Positions 1-5,912 of a stretch of 9,091 bases of DNA are shown piece by piece. The DNA lies in assembly GCA_002322865.1 (NCBI GenBank), contig DCOH01000058.1, forward strand, positions 25,290 to 34,380. Direction: 5' to 3'. The position numbers were made by a program, and so were the translations under genes. How positions within the stretch are numbered: position 1 is the first letter of the stretch; each line of letters begins with the position of its first letter. The notes beneath the pieces were generated by a model, which was not told the origin of the DNA, did not search any database, and saw only the letters and a program-made list of their open reading frames with translations. The stretch is from Sphingobacterium sp. UBA1575. Lineage in GTDB: Bacteria > Bacteroidota > Bacteroidia > Sphingobacteriales > Sphingobacteriaceae.

Positions 1-40
1 TACCTCCTCGCAATGACGCGAAAACCCCACACAATGACGC
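1..40. repeat. Edge of a dispersed CGTCATTGCGAGG-type intergenic repeat
   Basis: The word CAATGACGC occurs twice, at 11-19 and 32-40, 21 bases apart. On the minus strand the outer copy reads CGTCATTGCGAGGAGGTA and runs into the window edge. From memory, elements beginning CGTCATTGCGAGG are scattered between genes in many bacteria, including Sphingobacteria, and usually continue into a palindrome containing GCAATC. That continuation would lie outside the window. The inner copy reads GCGTCATTGTGTGGGG and looks like a diverged or partial unit. No gene is seen in 1-65. Confidence 0.5.
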
Positions 41-65
41 AAAGCCTTCAAAAAATTAACCCAAC

Positions 66-1574
66 CTACTTCAACAAATTAACAGAATACAAATCCTTCC
101 TTCTATCCTGCAAGATCTTAACCGTCCCATACTCATGCAAATCTTTCAGCGCTGATAAATCCACATCCGCAATCAACACCATCTCCGTATTCGGTGTTGC
201 TTCCGCCTTGATCGCATTATTCGGAAACGCAAAATCAGAAGGCGTAAAAACAGCCGATTGTGAATACTGAATATCCATATTATTTACTCTTGGCAAATTC
301 CCCACAGATCCCGCTATCGCCACATAACACTCATTCTCAATCGCTCTAGCCTGCGCACAAGACCTCACCCTGATATATCCATTCTGCGTATCAGTCATGT
401 AAGGCACAAACAAAATCTGCATCCCTTGATCCGCCAATATCCTGCTCACCTCCGGAAATTCCACATCATAACAGATCAACAAGCCCACCTTACCACAGTC
501 CGTATCAAACACCTTCACTTCACTTCCACCTACCAAGCCATAATACTTAAACTCATTCGGTGTAATATGGATCTTCTTGTACGAATCCAAACTACCGTTC
601 CTATGGCACAGGTATGAAATATTATACAACTTTCCGCGCTCCATGATCGGCATGGATCCAGCGATGATGTTCACATTATACGAAACCGCGAACTGCTGGA
701 TCCGCTCAATGATCTCCTTCGTATGCTCCGCCAACTTCTCCATCGCCAAACGCTCCGGAAGCTCATTATAAGGACTCATCAACGGCGTATTGAAAAACTC
801 CGGAAACATGATGAAATCCGTGTTATAATCACTCACCGTGTCCACGAAAAACTCTACCTGATCATAAAATTCCTGTAGATCCTTAAAAGAACGCATCTGC
901 CACTGCACCAAACCTAAACGTATCGTCTGCTTAGAGGCCGAGAACGATTTGGACAAAGGTTCATAGTAAATATTATTCCATTCCAATAAGGTAGCCACCT
1001 CCATAGATTCCGAATCCTCCGGAAGATAATTCTTCAAAATCTTCTTCACGTGGAAATCATTCGATAACTGGAAGGTCAAGGTCGGATCATAGATCTCTTT
1101 GCGTTTTACCTTTTCGATATAGGTACGCGGTGTCATGCTATCCGCATAGTTATGGTAATTCGGGATACGACCACCCGCAATGATCCGTTGAAGGTTCATC
1201 GCCTCACATAATTCCTTACGCGCATCGTACAATCGACGACCTAAACGCAACGAACGGAAATCCGGATGCACAAATACCTCGATCCCGTAAAGGGTATCCC
1301 CTTCATTATCGTGTTTCTCAAAGGTACCATCATCGATTATCGCGTAGTATTTATCGTATATATTGGTTTTTTGCGAATCCAAAAGAATGGATAAGGCACA
1401 GGCCACCACTTTACCATCCACTTCCACGGCAATCTGTCCATCCGGAAAAATATCCACCAGATCAACAATATTCTCTTTAGTCCACACATCCCCTAACCCT
1501 TGGTACGCCTCGGTCATAGAGTTTTTTAAATCCTTGTAATCCTTCTTACTAAGGTTCCTTACTTTAATATCCAT
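66..1574 (-). CDS. Bifunctional GNAT acetyltransferase / nitrilase-superfamily carbon-nitrogen hydrolase
   Basis: This 502-residue protein joins two enzyme domains. Residues about 1-165 are a GNAT (RimI-like) acetyltransferase: the acetyl-CoA loop lies in the stretch GIEVFVHPDFRSLRLGRRLY, with R107 and G112 kept but the usual first glycine replaced by R110. Residues about 215-490 are a nitrilase-superfamily amidohydrolase with the full catalytic triad: E259 in FPEF, K334 in YKKIHI and C368 in LLICYD. It should therefore hydrolyse a carbon-nitrogen bond in the cytoplasm (no signal peptide seen), but the substrate is not known to me. The architecture and length match the Bacillus subtilis YhcX type, grouped as the Rim1-like nitrilase branch. 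The ATG start at 1574 has no Shine-Dalgarno but follows an A/T-rich leader, which is normal for this phylum. It appears monocistronic: the next minus-strand gene upstream ends 246 bases away. The family call is very sure; the reaction is not. Confidence 0.95.
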   Translation of the reverse strand: MDIKVRNLSKKDYKDLKNSMTEAYQGLGDVWTKENIVDLVDIFPDGQIAVEVDGKVVACALSILLDSQKTNIYDKYYAIIDDGTFEKHDNEGDTLYGIEVFVHPDFRSLRLGRRLYDARKELCEAMNLQRIIAGGRIPNYHNYADSMTPRTYIEKVKRKEIYDPTLTFQLSNDFHVKKILKNYLPEDSESMEVATLLEWNNIYYEPLSKSFSASKQTIRLGLVQWQMRSFKDLQEFYDQVEFFVDTVSDYNTDFIMFPEFFNTPLMSPYNELPERLAMEKLAEHTKEIIERIQQFAVSYNVNIIAGSMPIMERGKLYNISYLCHRNGSLDSYKKIHITPNEFKYYGLVGGSEVKVFDTDCGKVGLLICYDVEFPEVSRILADQGMQILFVPYMTDTQNGYIRVRSCAQARAIENECYVAIAGSVGNLPRVNNMDIQYSQSAVFTPSDFAFPNNAIKAEATPNTEMVLIADVDLSALKDLHEYGTVKILQDRRKDLYSVNLLK

Positions 1575-1604
1575 ATATTATTTGCTTTCAATGCCTGAAA
1601 ACGG

Positions 1605-1636
1605 CAATACTAATCTAAAACAAATCCTATTCCAAA
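1605..1636 (-). promoter_or_regulatory. Probable Bacteroidota-type promoter of the GNAT-nitrilase gene
   Basis: Read on the minus strand, a -33 box TTTG (1633-1636) is followed after 20 bases by TAGTATTG (1605-1612), one mismatch from the TAnnTTTG -7 consensus. Transcription would begin roughly 20 bases before the ATG at 1574. The match was made by eye; short A/T-rich motifs like these occur by chance. Confidence 0.4.
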
Positions 1637-1685
1637 AAACCAAACAACAGCTAATAATTCTGCTTTTCAGAATATTGATCGAAAT

Positions 1686-1801
1686 GTATGCTAAACCTAT
1701 GTTTTCGGGGTAAAATCAAGGCCTAAGCATACTTAAAGCATGATTTAGTATACCTAACATACGAAAAACATACTTTAGGTATACTTTCACCATACTTTCA
1801 G
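1686..1801. repeat. Degenerate ~11-base tandem array of CATACTTTA-like units
   Basis: The gap between the GNAT-nitrilase and DUF3467 genes holds a run of related units about 11 bases long. The clearest are GCATACTTAAA (1727-1737), GCATGATTTAG (1738-1748), TATACCTAA (1749-1757), CATACGAAAAA (1758-1768), CATACTTTAG (1769-1778), GTATACTTTCAC (1779-1790) and CATACTTTCAG (1791-1801). More weakly, GTATGCTAAAC (1686-1696) and CTATGTTTTCG (1697-1707) keep the spacing. No open frame or RNA gene is recognised here. The period is close to one DNA helical turn. Function unknown; it could be a dispersed repeat, a protein-binding array or a region of DNA curvature. Confidence 0.55.
1747..1785. repeat. Perfect 11-bp inverted repeat with 17-base spacer
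   Basis: AGTATACCTAA (1747-1757) is exactly complementary in reverse to TTAGGTATACT (1775-1785), with 17 bases between. It lies inside the 11-base array and downstream of the DUF3467 stop on the minus strand. A stem could form in DNA or RNA, but no T-run follows either arm, so it is not a typical intrinsic terminator. It could be a binding site for a dimeric protein, an mRNA 3'-end stem, or a by-product of the repeat units. Confidence 0.5.
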
Positions 1802-1820
1802 GGCGAACCAAGTTGGTTGT

Positions 1821-2141
1821 TTATGCTTCGCCTTTAGGACCTCCAAAGTTCAATGGGAATGGAAAATCCTTGGAATTGATCGGTCCATTCTGCCCTTCGA
1901 AACGCTGTATATTTTCCTGCAATGCATTCAATAATTGTTTGGCATGCTCTGGTGTCAAAATCACCCGCGATTTTACCTTAGCCTTAGGAACTCCCGGCAT
2001 CAAACGTATAAAATCCAATACAAATTCTGTATTCGAATGCGTAATGATCGCCAGATTTGAATATACCCCTTCTGCCATCTCCTCGGTTAGTTCTATACTG
2101 ATCTCTGGGTTTTCGGGTAAGTTCTGATTGTTGTTATCCAT
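1821..2141 (-). CDS. DUF3467 family protein
   Basis: A 106-residue acidic, soluble protein with no signal peptide or membrane segment. The core is residues 23-75: AEGVYSNLAIITHSNTEF followed by VLDF, then a short basic stretch (KAKVKSR, 53-59) and VILTPEHAKQLLNAL. This pattern is that of DUF3467, a small conserved family of unknown function in Bacteroidota and other phyla. The frame is open back to a TTG at 2150, but the ATG at 2141 is the more natural start and yields MDNNNQNLPEN. The gene starts 19 bases after the stop of the M42 peptidase on the same strand and has no obvious promoter of its own, so the two are probably co-transcribed. The C-terminal tail from about residue 85 is rich in Pro, Gly, Asn and Phe and is likely flexible. 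The function cannot be stated. Confidence 0.88.
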   Translation of the reverse strand: MDNNNQNLPENPEISIELTEEMAEGVYSNLAIITHSNTEFVLDFIRLMPGVPKAKVKSRVILTPEHAKQLLNALQENIQRFEGQNGPINSKDFPFPLNFGGPKGEA

Positions 2142-2160
2142 ATTTATCAATCGTTAATAA

Positions 2161-3276
2161 TTATTTGCTGAATGTTCTAAAATCCTGATCTTTTTTAATG
2201 GAAAGTACCATTTCATAAATCAAACGGATGACATTGTCCACGTCTTCCTTGTGGATCATCTCCACCGTGGTATGCATATAGCGCAAAGGTAAGGAAATCA
2301 GCGCAGAAGGAACTCCGCCATTGGAACGAGCAAAGGCATCGGTATCCGTTCCTGTCCATCTGGAGGATGCTTGGCGCTGGATAGGGATATTATTTTGCTG
2401 AGCCACTTCGATCAGTTGCCTATTCAGGTTGATCTGCACTGCCGGCGCATAGGAAACTACCGGTCCTTTTCCACAGGCAAGATCTCCCTGCGTAATCTTA
2501 TTGATCATCGGGGTATTGGTATCATGCGTAACATCCGTCACGATCGCCACATTCGGCTTGATGTATTGGGAGATCATCTCTGCACCACGAAGTCCGATCT
2601 CTTCCTGAACGGAATTTACAATGTACAATCCGAAAGGTAATTTCTTCTTGTTCTCCTTCAATAAACGGGCAACCTCCGCGATCATAAAACCACCTGCACG
2701 GTTATCCATCGCACGGCCTACATAGTAACGATCGTTCAATACCATGAATTCATCCTCATAGGTAATCACACATCCCACATGTATACCCAATTCTTCCACC
2801 TCTTCCTTGGAAGTACATCCGCAGTCCAATAAGATGTTCTTCAAAGAAGGAGATTCTTCTTTTTCACCCGAACGCGTATGGATAGCCGGCCAGCCGAAGA
2901 CTGCTTTTACAATGCCCTTATCGGTATGTATGTTCACTCTTTTGGATGGAGCGATCTGATGGTCGGAACCACCATTTCGGATCACATAGATCAACCCATC
3001 TTTGGAGATGTAATTGACAAACCAGGAAATCTCATCCGCATGCGCCTCGATAACCACTTTATAGGTGGCCTTCGGATTGATGATCCCCACCGCAGTACCG
3101 TAATTATCGATGTAGGTTTCATCCACATAAGGTTTCAGGTAATCTAACCACATCCGTTGTCCAGCCCATTCAAAACCGGTTGGGGAAGGATTGTTGATAT
3201 ATTTTTCGAAAAACTGAAGCGATTCGGTGGTTACCACACTTGGTCTTTCTTCTTCTAATACTTTCTTTTTTGCCAT
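2161..3276 (-). CDS. M42 family metallo-aminopeptidase (glutamyl aminopeptidase / endoglucanase M type)
   Basis: A 371-residue cytoplasmic di-metal peptidase expected to trim N-terminal residues from peptides. The metal and catalytic residues of the M42 family can be placed: H79 and D81 in EAHADE, the bridging D191 in AMDNRAGG, the general base pair E225-E226 in VQEEIG, D248 in VTDVTHD and H335 in YMHTTVE. Length agrees with the family (about 340-375), whose members form large hollow oligomers. Substrate specificity cannot be read from sequence; relatives act on acidic or broad substrates and are sometimes annotated as cellulase M. The frame extends to a GTG at 3297, but I chose the ATG at 3276 because it gives the basic MAKKKVLEEE start and because the likely -7 promoter box covers 3297. 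The DUF3467 gene follows 19 bases downstream; lgt is divergent upstream. Confidence 0.95.
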   Translation of the reverse strand: MAKKKVLEEERPSVVTTESLQFFEKYINNPSPTGFEWAGQRMWLDYLKPYVDETYIDNYGTAVGIINPKATYKVVIEAHADEISWFVNYISKDGLIYVIRNGGSDHQIAPSKRVNIHTDKGIVKAVFGWPAIHTRSGEKEESPSLKNILLDCGCTSKEEVEELGIHVGCVITYEDEFMVLNDRYYVGRAMDNRAGGFMIAEVARLLKENKKKLPFGLYIVNSVQEEIGLRGAEMISQYIKPNVAIVTDVTHDTNTPMINKITQGDLACGKGPVVSYAPAVQINLNRQLIEVAQQNNIPIQRQASSRWTGTDTDAFARSNGGVPSALISLPLRYMHTTVEMIHKEDVDNVIRLIYEMVLSIKKDQDFRTFSK

Positions 3277-3296
3277 TTGTATTCGTTTATTCGGCA

Positions 3297-3326
3297 CAAA
3301 ATAAGTATTTCCTTAATTTTCGCAAA
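3297..3326 (-). promoter_or_regulatory. Probable promoter of the M42 peptidase-DUF3467 unit
   Basis: On the minus strand TTTG (3323-3326) is followed after 19 bases by TATTTTG (3297-3303), one base shorter than the TAnnTTTG consensus. The start of transcription would fall near 3290, which leaves a short leader to the ATG at 3276 and argues against translation from the GTG at 3297. Identified by eye only. Confidence 0.4.
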
Positions 3327-3350
3327 AATAAATCCGAAACCTTATCTTTA
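3318..3350 (+). promoter_or_regulatory. Possible promoter of lgt
   Basis: TATCTTTA (3343-3350) is one mismatch from the TAnnTTTG -7 box and sits 19 bases before the lgt ATG. A weak -33 candidate, TTTC (3318-3321), lies 21 bases upstream of it. It interleaves with the divergent promoter of the M42 gene. Weak evidence. Confidence 0.25.
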
Positions 3351-3369
3351 CCGCATATTATTATTCAAC

Positions 3370-4209
3370 ATGATTGACCTGTTAAGTTTTATCCATTGGG
3401 AACCTAAACCCGAAATATTTAGCATAGGAAGCTTTGGCGTACGTTATTATTCACTTTGTTGGTTGCTGGCTTTTGTGGCATCCTACTTCTTGATGTTGAA
3501 TGTTTTCAAACGCGAAGGGAAATCCCAGGATCTGTTAGATCAATTGACCATCTATATTTTTATAGGTACTTTGGTTGGAGCTCGTTTAGGACACTGTTTC
3601 TTTTACGATTGGGCTTATTTTAAGGATCATTTCATTGAGATCTTCATTCCCATGCAGAAAGTGAACGGATCTTGGCAATTGACCGGATTTACGGGCTTGG
3701 CGAGTCATGGTGGTGCCGTAGGTATTTTGACCGCGATGTGGTTATTCGCCCGGAAAAGTAAAACGAATTTCATGTGGGTGGCCGACCGCCTTTCCTTGGT
3801 TATCCCGGTTGCCTGTGCGTTTATCCGTTTGGGGAACTTCTTCAATTCGGAAATGATCGGAAATCCAACCGACCTTCCTTGGGCCGTTGTTTTTGGCCAT
3901 GAGGATAATATCCCACGGCATCCGGCGCAATTATACGAAGCACTTGCTTACGTGATCAGCTTCTTGATCCTGTGGGGTATCTACAAGAAAAACATACATC
4001 CTAAACCTGGTAAACTATTCGGTCTGATGTTGATCCTATTGTTCACCGCCCGTTTTGTGATCGAATTTGTGAAACTGGACCAAGTGGATTTCGAAGCAGG
4101 CATGGCCTTGAACATGGGACAATGGTTAAGTATTCCATTCATCCTATTAGGGTTCTACTTTTTATTGAGAACACCACAAGAACCGCAAAAAGTTCAGAAT
4201 AAAAGATAA
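3370..4209 (+). CDS. lgt: Prolipoprotein diacylglyceryl transferase (Lgt)
   Basis: Integral inner-membrane enzyme of 279 residues that transfers a diacylglyceryl group from phosphatidylglycerol to the lipobox cysteine of prolipoproteins, the first step of lipoprotein maturation. Several hydrophobic spans are visible, for example around 28-45, 60-80, 105-127, 140-150, 190-205, 215-230 and 250-267. Family hallmarks: R25-Y26-Y27 near the N-terminus, GARLGH (70-75), the HGG motif (H113-G115), the signature RLGNFFNSE (R153-E161), RHPAQLYE (183-190) and RFVIEF (R228-F233). The frame is open back to an ATG at 3277, but that would add 31 residues unlike any Lgt and would run through the divergent promoter region; the ATG at 3370 gives the normal MIDLLSFIHW start. 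An intrinsic terminator follows six bases after the stop codon. Confidence 0.97.
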   Translation: MIDLLSFIHWEPKPEIFSIGSFGVRYYSLCWLLAFVASYFLMLNVFKREGKSQDLLDQLTIYIFIGTLVGARLGHCFFYDWAYFKDHFIEIFIPMQKVNGSWQLTGFTGLASHGGAVGILTAMWLFARKSKTNFMWVADRLSLVIPVACAFIRLGNFFNSEMIGNPTDLPWAVVFGHEDNIPRHPAQLYEALAYVISFLILWGIYKKNIHPKPGKLFGLMLILLFTARFVIEFVKLDQVDFEAGMALNMGQWLSIPFILLGFYFLLRTPQEPQKVQNKR

Positions 4210-4214
4210 TCTTC

Positions 4215-4240
4215 GCCCTGCCATTAGGCAGGGCTTTTTT
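4215..4240 (+). terminator. Intrinsic terminator downstream of lgt
   Basis: GCCCTGCC (4215-4222), loop ATTA (4223-4226), GGCAGGGC (4227-4234): a perfect GC-rich 8-base-pair stem followed directly by six T residues (4235-4240). It is unidirectional, as the minus strand has no T-run after the stem. It ends only 13 bases before the start codon of the next gene on the same strand. Confidence 0.92.
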
Positions 4241-4253
4241 AGCTCATTACACC

Positions 4254-5450
4254 TTGAAAAACAGAAAAACAACATTATTGATCTTAGGGCTTCTATCAGC
4301 GATAGGTCCTTTTTCCATCGATCTTTACCTGCCGGCATTCGATATCATTGCGCAAGATTTTAATACCAATGTAGAAAATGTACAATTATCCCTCACCTCC
4401 TTTTTCATCGGGATTGCCTTTGGGCAGATGATCTATGGTCCTTTATTGGATAAGTACGGCCGAAAGAAACCTTTATTGGTAGGCTTAGGAATTTATGTAA
4501 TCGCATCCATTCTTTGCGCCTTTACCCGAGATATCAACCACCTGATCCTATTACGTTTTCTGCAGGCATTGGGCTCTTGTGGAGGTATGGTTGGTGCCAG
4601 AGCGATGGTTACGGATTATTATTCCAGCAGAGAGGCAGCACGGGTTTTTAGTTTATTAATGTTGGTGATCGGGGTGTCTCCTATCCTGGCACCCAGCATA
4701 GGTGCTTTTATGCTTCAACACCTGGATTGGCATTATATTTTTATATTCCTGACCATTTTGGCGGCAGTGATCTTATTGGGTACCAGGTTCCTCTTGCCGG
4801 AAAGTTATGCGGGGAACAAAGAACTGTCCCTCAAGCCAAAATCCATTCTTTCCAACTTTTGGCAGGTTCTTTCCAATAATACCTTTATCTCCTATTGTTT
4901 GATCGGATCCATATCTTCCGCAGGTACCTACGCTTATTTGGCGGGTTCTTCCTTCATTATGCAGACCTTGTTCGGATTGAGCAAAAGTCAGTATGGATTG
5001 GCCTTTGCCTTCATTGCTTCGGCCATGATCATTGCCACCCAGATCAACCGTTGGTTGTTGAAAAAACACAGTTCGGCGAAGATTTCCATGATCGCTAATG
5101 TCTGGCAGGCAGGGATCGGCATCTGTATGGTCATCGCCTTAAGCCTAAATCTCTTGACCTTCCCGACCTTATTGATCCTGATCTTCTTATTTCTTTTTGG
5201 GTATGGGTTTATCTTTCCGAATACCTCTGCCATCGCGTTATCCCCATTCAAAGGATTAGCAGGCAGTGCATCGGCGCTATTGGGATGTATTCAGATGGCT
5301 ATTGGCGCATTGGCTTCGGCAGTGGTGAGCCTATTGCATAACAGTACGGCCTGGCCCATGCTATCGGTGATGGCATTTGGGGCCGTGGCTTCCCTGATAT
5401 TGCACCTGTTCGTAAGAAGGTTTGTGAAAACAAATACAGAATTGGCCTAG
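4254..5450 (+). CDS. Bcr/CflA family drug-resistance MFS transporter (TTG start)
   Basis: A 398-residue, 12-span major-facilitator transporter of the Bcr/CflA drug/proton antiporter family (14- to 12-span DHA1 group), expected in the inner membrane to export small molecules. Seen: the TM1 segment GPFSIDLYLPAF with D23 and P27, typical of Bcr/CflA; motif A, GPLLDKYGRKK (62-72), between TM2 and TM3; and the antiporter motif C-like stretch GVSPILAPSIG (140-150) in TM5. The substrate cannot be inferred; named relatives export bicyclomycin or chloramphenicol. The start is TTG at 4254: there is no ATG or GTG nearby in frame, and the first later ATG would remove the N-terminal span. The start lies 13 bases after the lgt terminator, leaving no room for a promoter between them. 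Its stop overlaps that of aroQ. Confidence 0.93.
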   Translation: MKNRKTTLLILGLLSAIGPFSIDLYLPAFDIIAQDFNTNVENVQLSLTSFFIGIAFGQMIYGPLLDKYGRKKPLLVGLGIYVIASILCAFTRDINHLILLRFLQALGSCGGMVGARAMVTDYYSSREAARVFSLLMLVIGVSPILAPSIGAFMLQHLDWHYIFIFLTILAAVILLGTRFLLPESYAGNKELSLKPKSILSNFWQVLSNNTFISYCLIGSISSAGTYAYLAGSSFIMQTLFGLSKSQYGLAFAFIASAMIIATQINRWLLKKHSSAKISMIANVWQAGIGICMVIALSLNLLTFPTLLILIFLFLFGYGFIFPNTSAIALSPFKGLAGSASALLGCIQMAIGALASAVVSLLHNSTAWPMLSVMAFGAVASLILHLFVRRFVKTNTELA

Positions 5451-5860
5451 AAACTTGCTAAGGCCAATCGGTATCCATCCAATCCGAATCCAACAATAAT
5501 ACCTTTACAGTTCTTGGAAAGGTAAGAATGATGGCGGAATGTTTCGCGTTGATGTACATTGGATATATGCACCTCAATGACCGGGGTAGTGATGGCTGCA
5601 ATGGCATCGGCTATCGCTACAGAAGTATGCGTATAAGCTCCTGCATTCAACACCACGCCATCAAAACTGAATCCGATTTCGTGTAATTTATCGATGATCG
5701 CACCTTCGGAATTGCTCTGAAAATAGCTCAGTTCCAACTCTGGGAACTTCGCTTTTAATTCTTCCAGATAGGATTCAAAAGATTGATCGCCATAAATACC
5801 TTTTTCACGGACACCTAACAAGTTTAGGTTTGGACCATTGAGGATTAATATTTTTTTCAT
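5447..5860 (-). CDS. aroQ: Type II 3-dehydroquinate dehydratase (AroQ)
   Basis: A 137-residue cytoplasmic enzyme that dehydrates 3-dehydroquinate to 3-dehydroshikimate, the third step of the shikimate pathway to aromatic amino acids. The type II fold is clear from NGPNLNLLG (8-16), the catalytic lid with R18 and Y23 (GIYG), the LNAGAYTHTS loop (71-80) with N72, EVHISN (96-101) with E96 and H98, and RETFRHHS (105-112). Type II enzymes are dodecamers of about 140-150 residues, so this copy is slightly short at the C-terminus but complete in its active site. The lid reads REKGIYG where many homologues have REPxxYG. It starts at the ATG at 5860, 52 bases after the stop of the outer-membrane protein gene on the same strand, and may be co-transcribed with it or have its own promoter. 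It ends in the CTAG shared with the transporter gene. Confidence 0.97.
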   Translation of the reverse strand: MKKILILNGPNLNLLGVREKGIYGDQSFESYLEELKAKFPELELSYFQSNSEGAIIDKLHEIGFSFDGVVLNAGAYTHTSVAIADAIAAITTPVIEVHISNVHQRETFRHHSYLSKNCKGIIVGFGLDGYRLALASF

Positions 5861-5912
5861 GAATGGAAGATATGCTCTAAGATAATGTTAAGCCCTAAAG
5901 ATACTATAATCC

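Noticed and set aside
1806..1818. AACCAAGTTGGTT as a terminator of DUF3467
   Set aside because: The arms are separated by a single base, so the real stem is about four pairs, and no T-run follows on the minus strand.
1813..2127. 104-codon plus-strand frame opposite the DUF3467 gene
   Set aside because: The minus-strand product matches a known family; the opposite frame is Cys- and Ser-rich with no domain and is a shadow.
3277..3297. GTG start for the M42 peptidase at 3297
   Set aside because: The likely -7 promoter box covers this codon, and the ATG at 3276 is a better start.
3277..3369. N-terminal extension of Lgt from an ATG at 3277
   Set aside because: It would add 31 residues not found in Lgt proteins and would translate the divergent promoter region; the ATG at 3370 gives the normal start.
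5896..5903. TATCTTTA on the minus strand as an aroQ promoter
   Set aside because: It resembles a -7 box, but no TTTG lies at the expected distance upstream; too weak to list as a feature.
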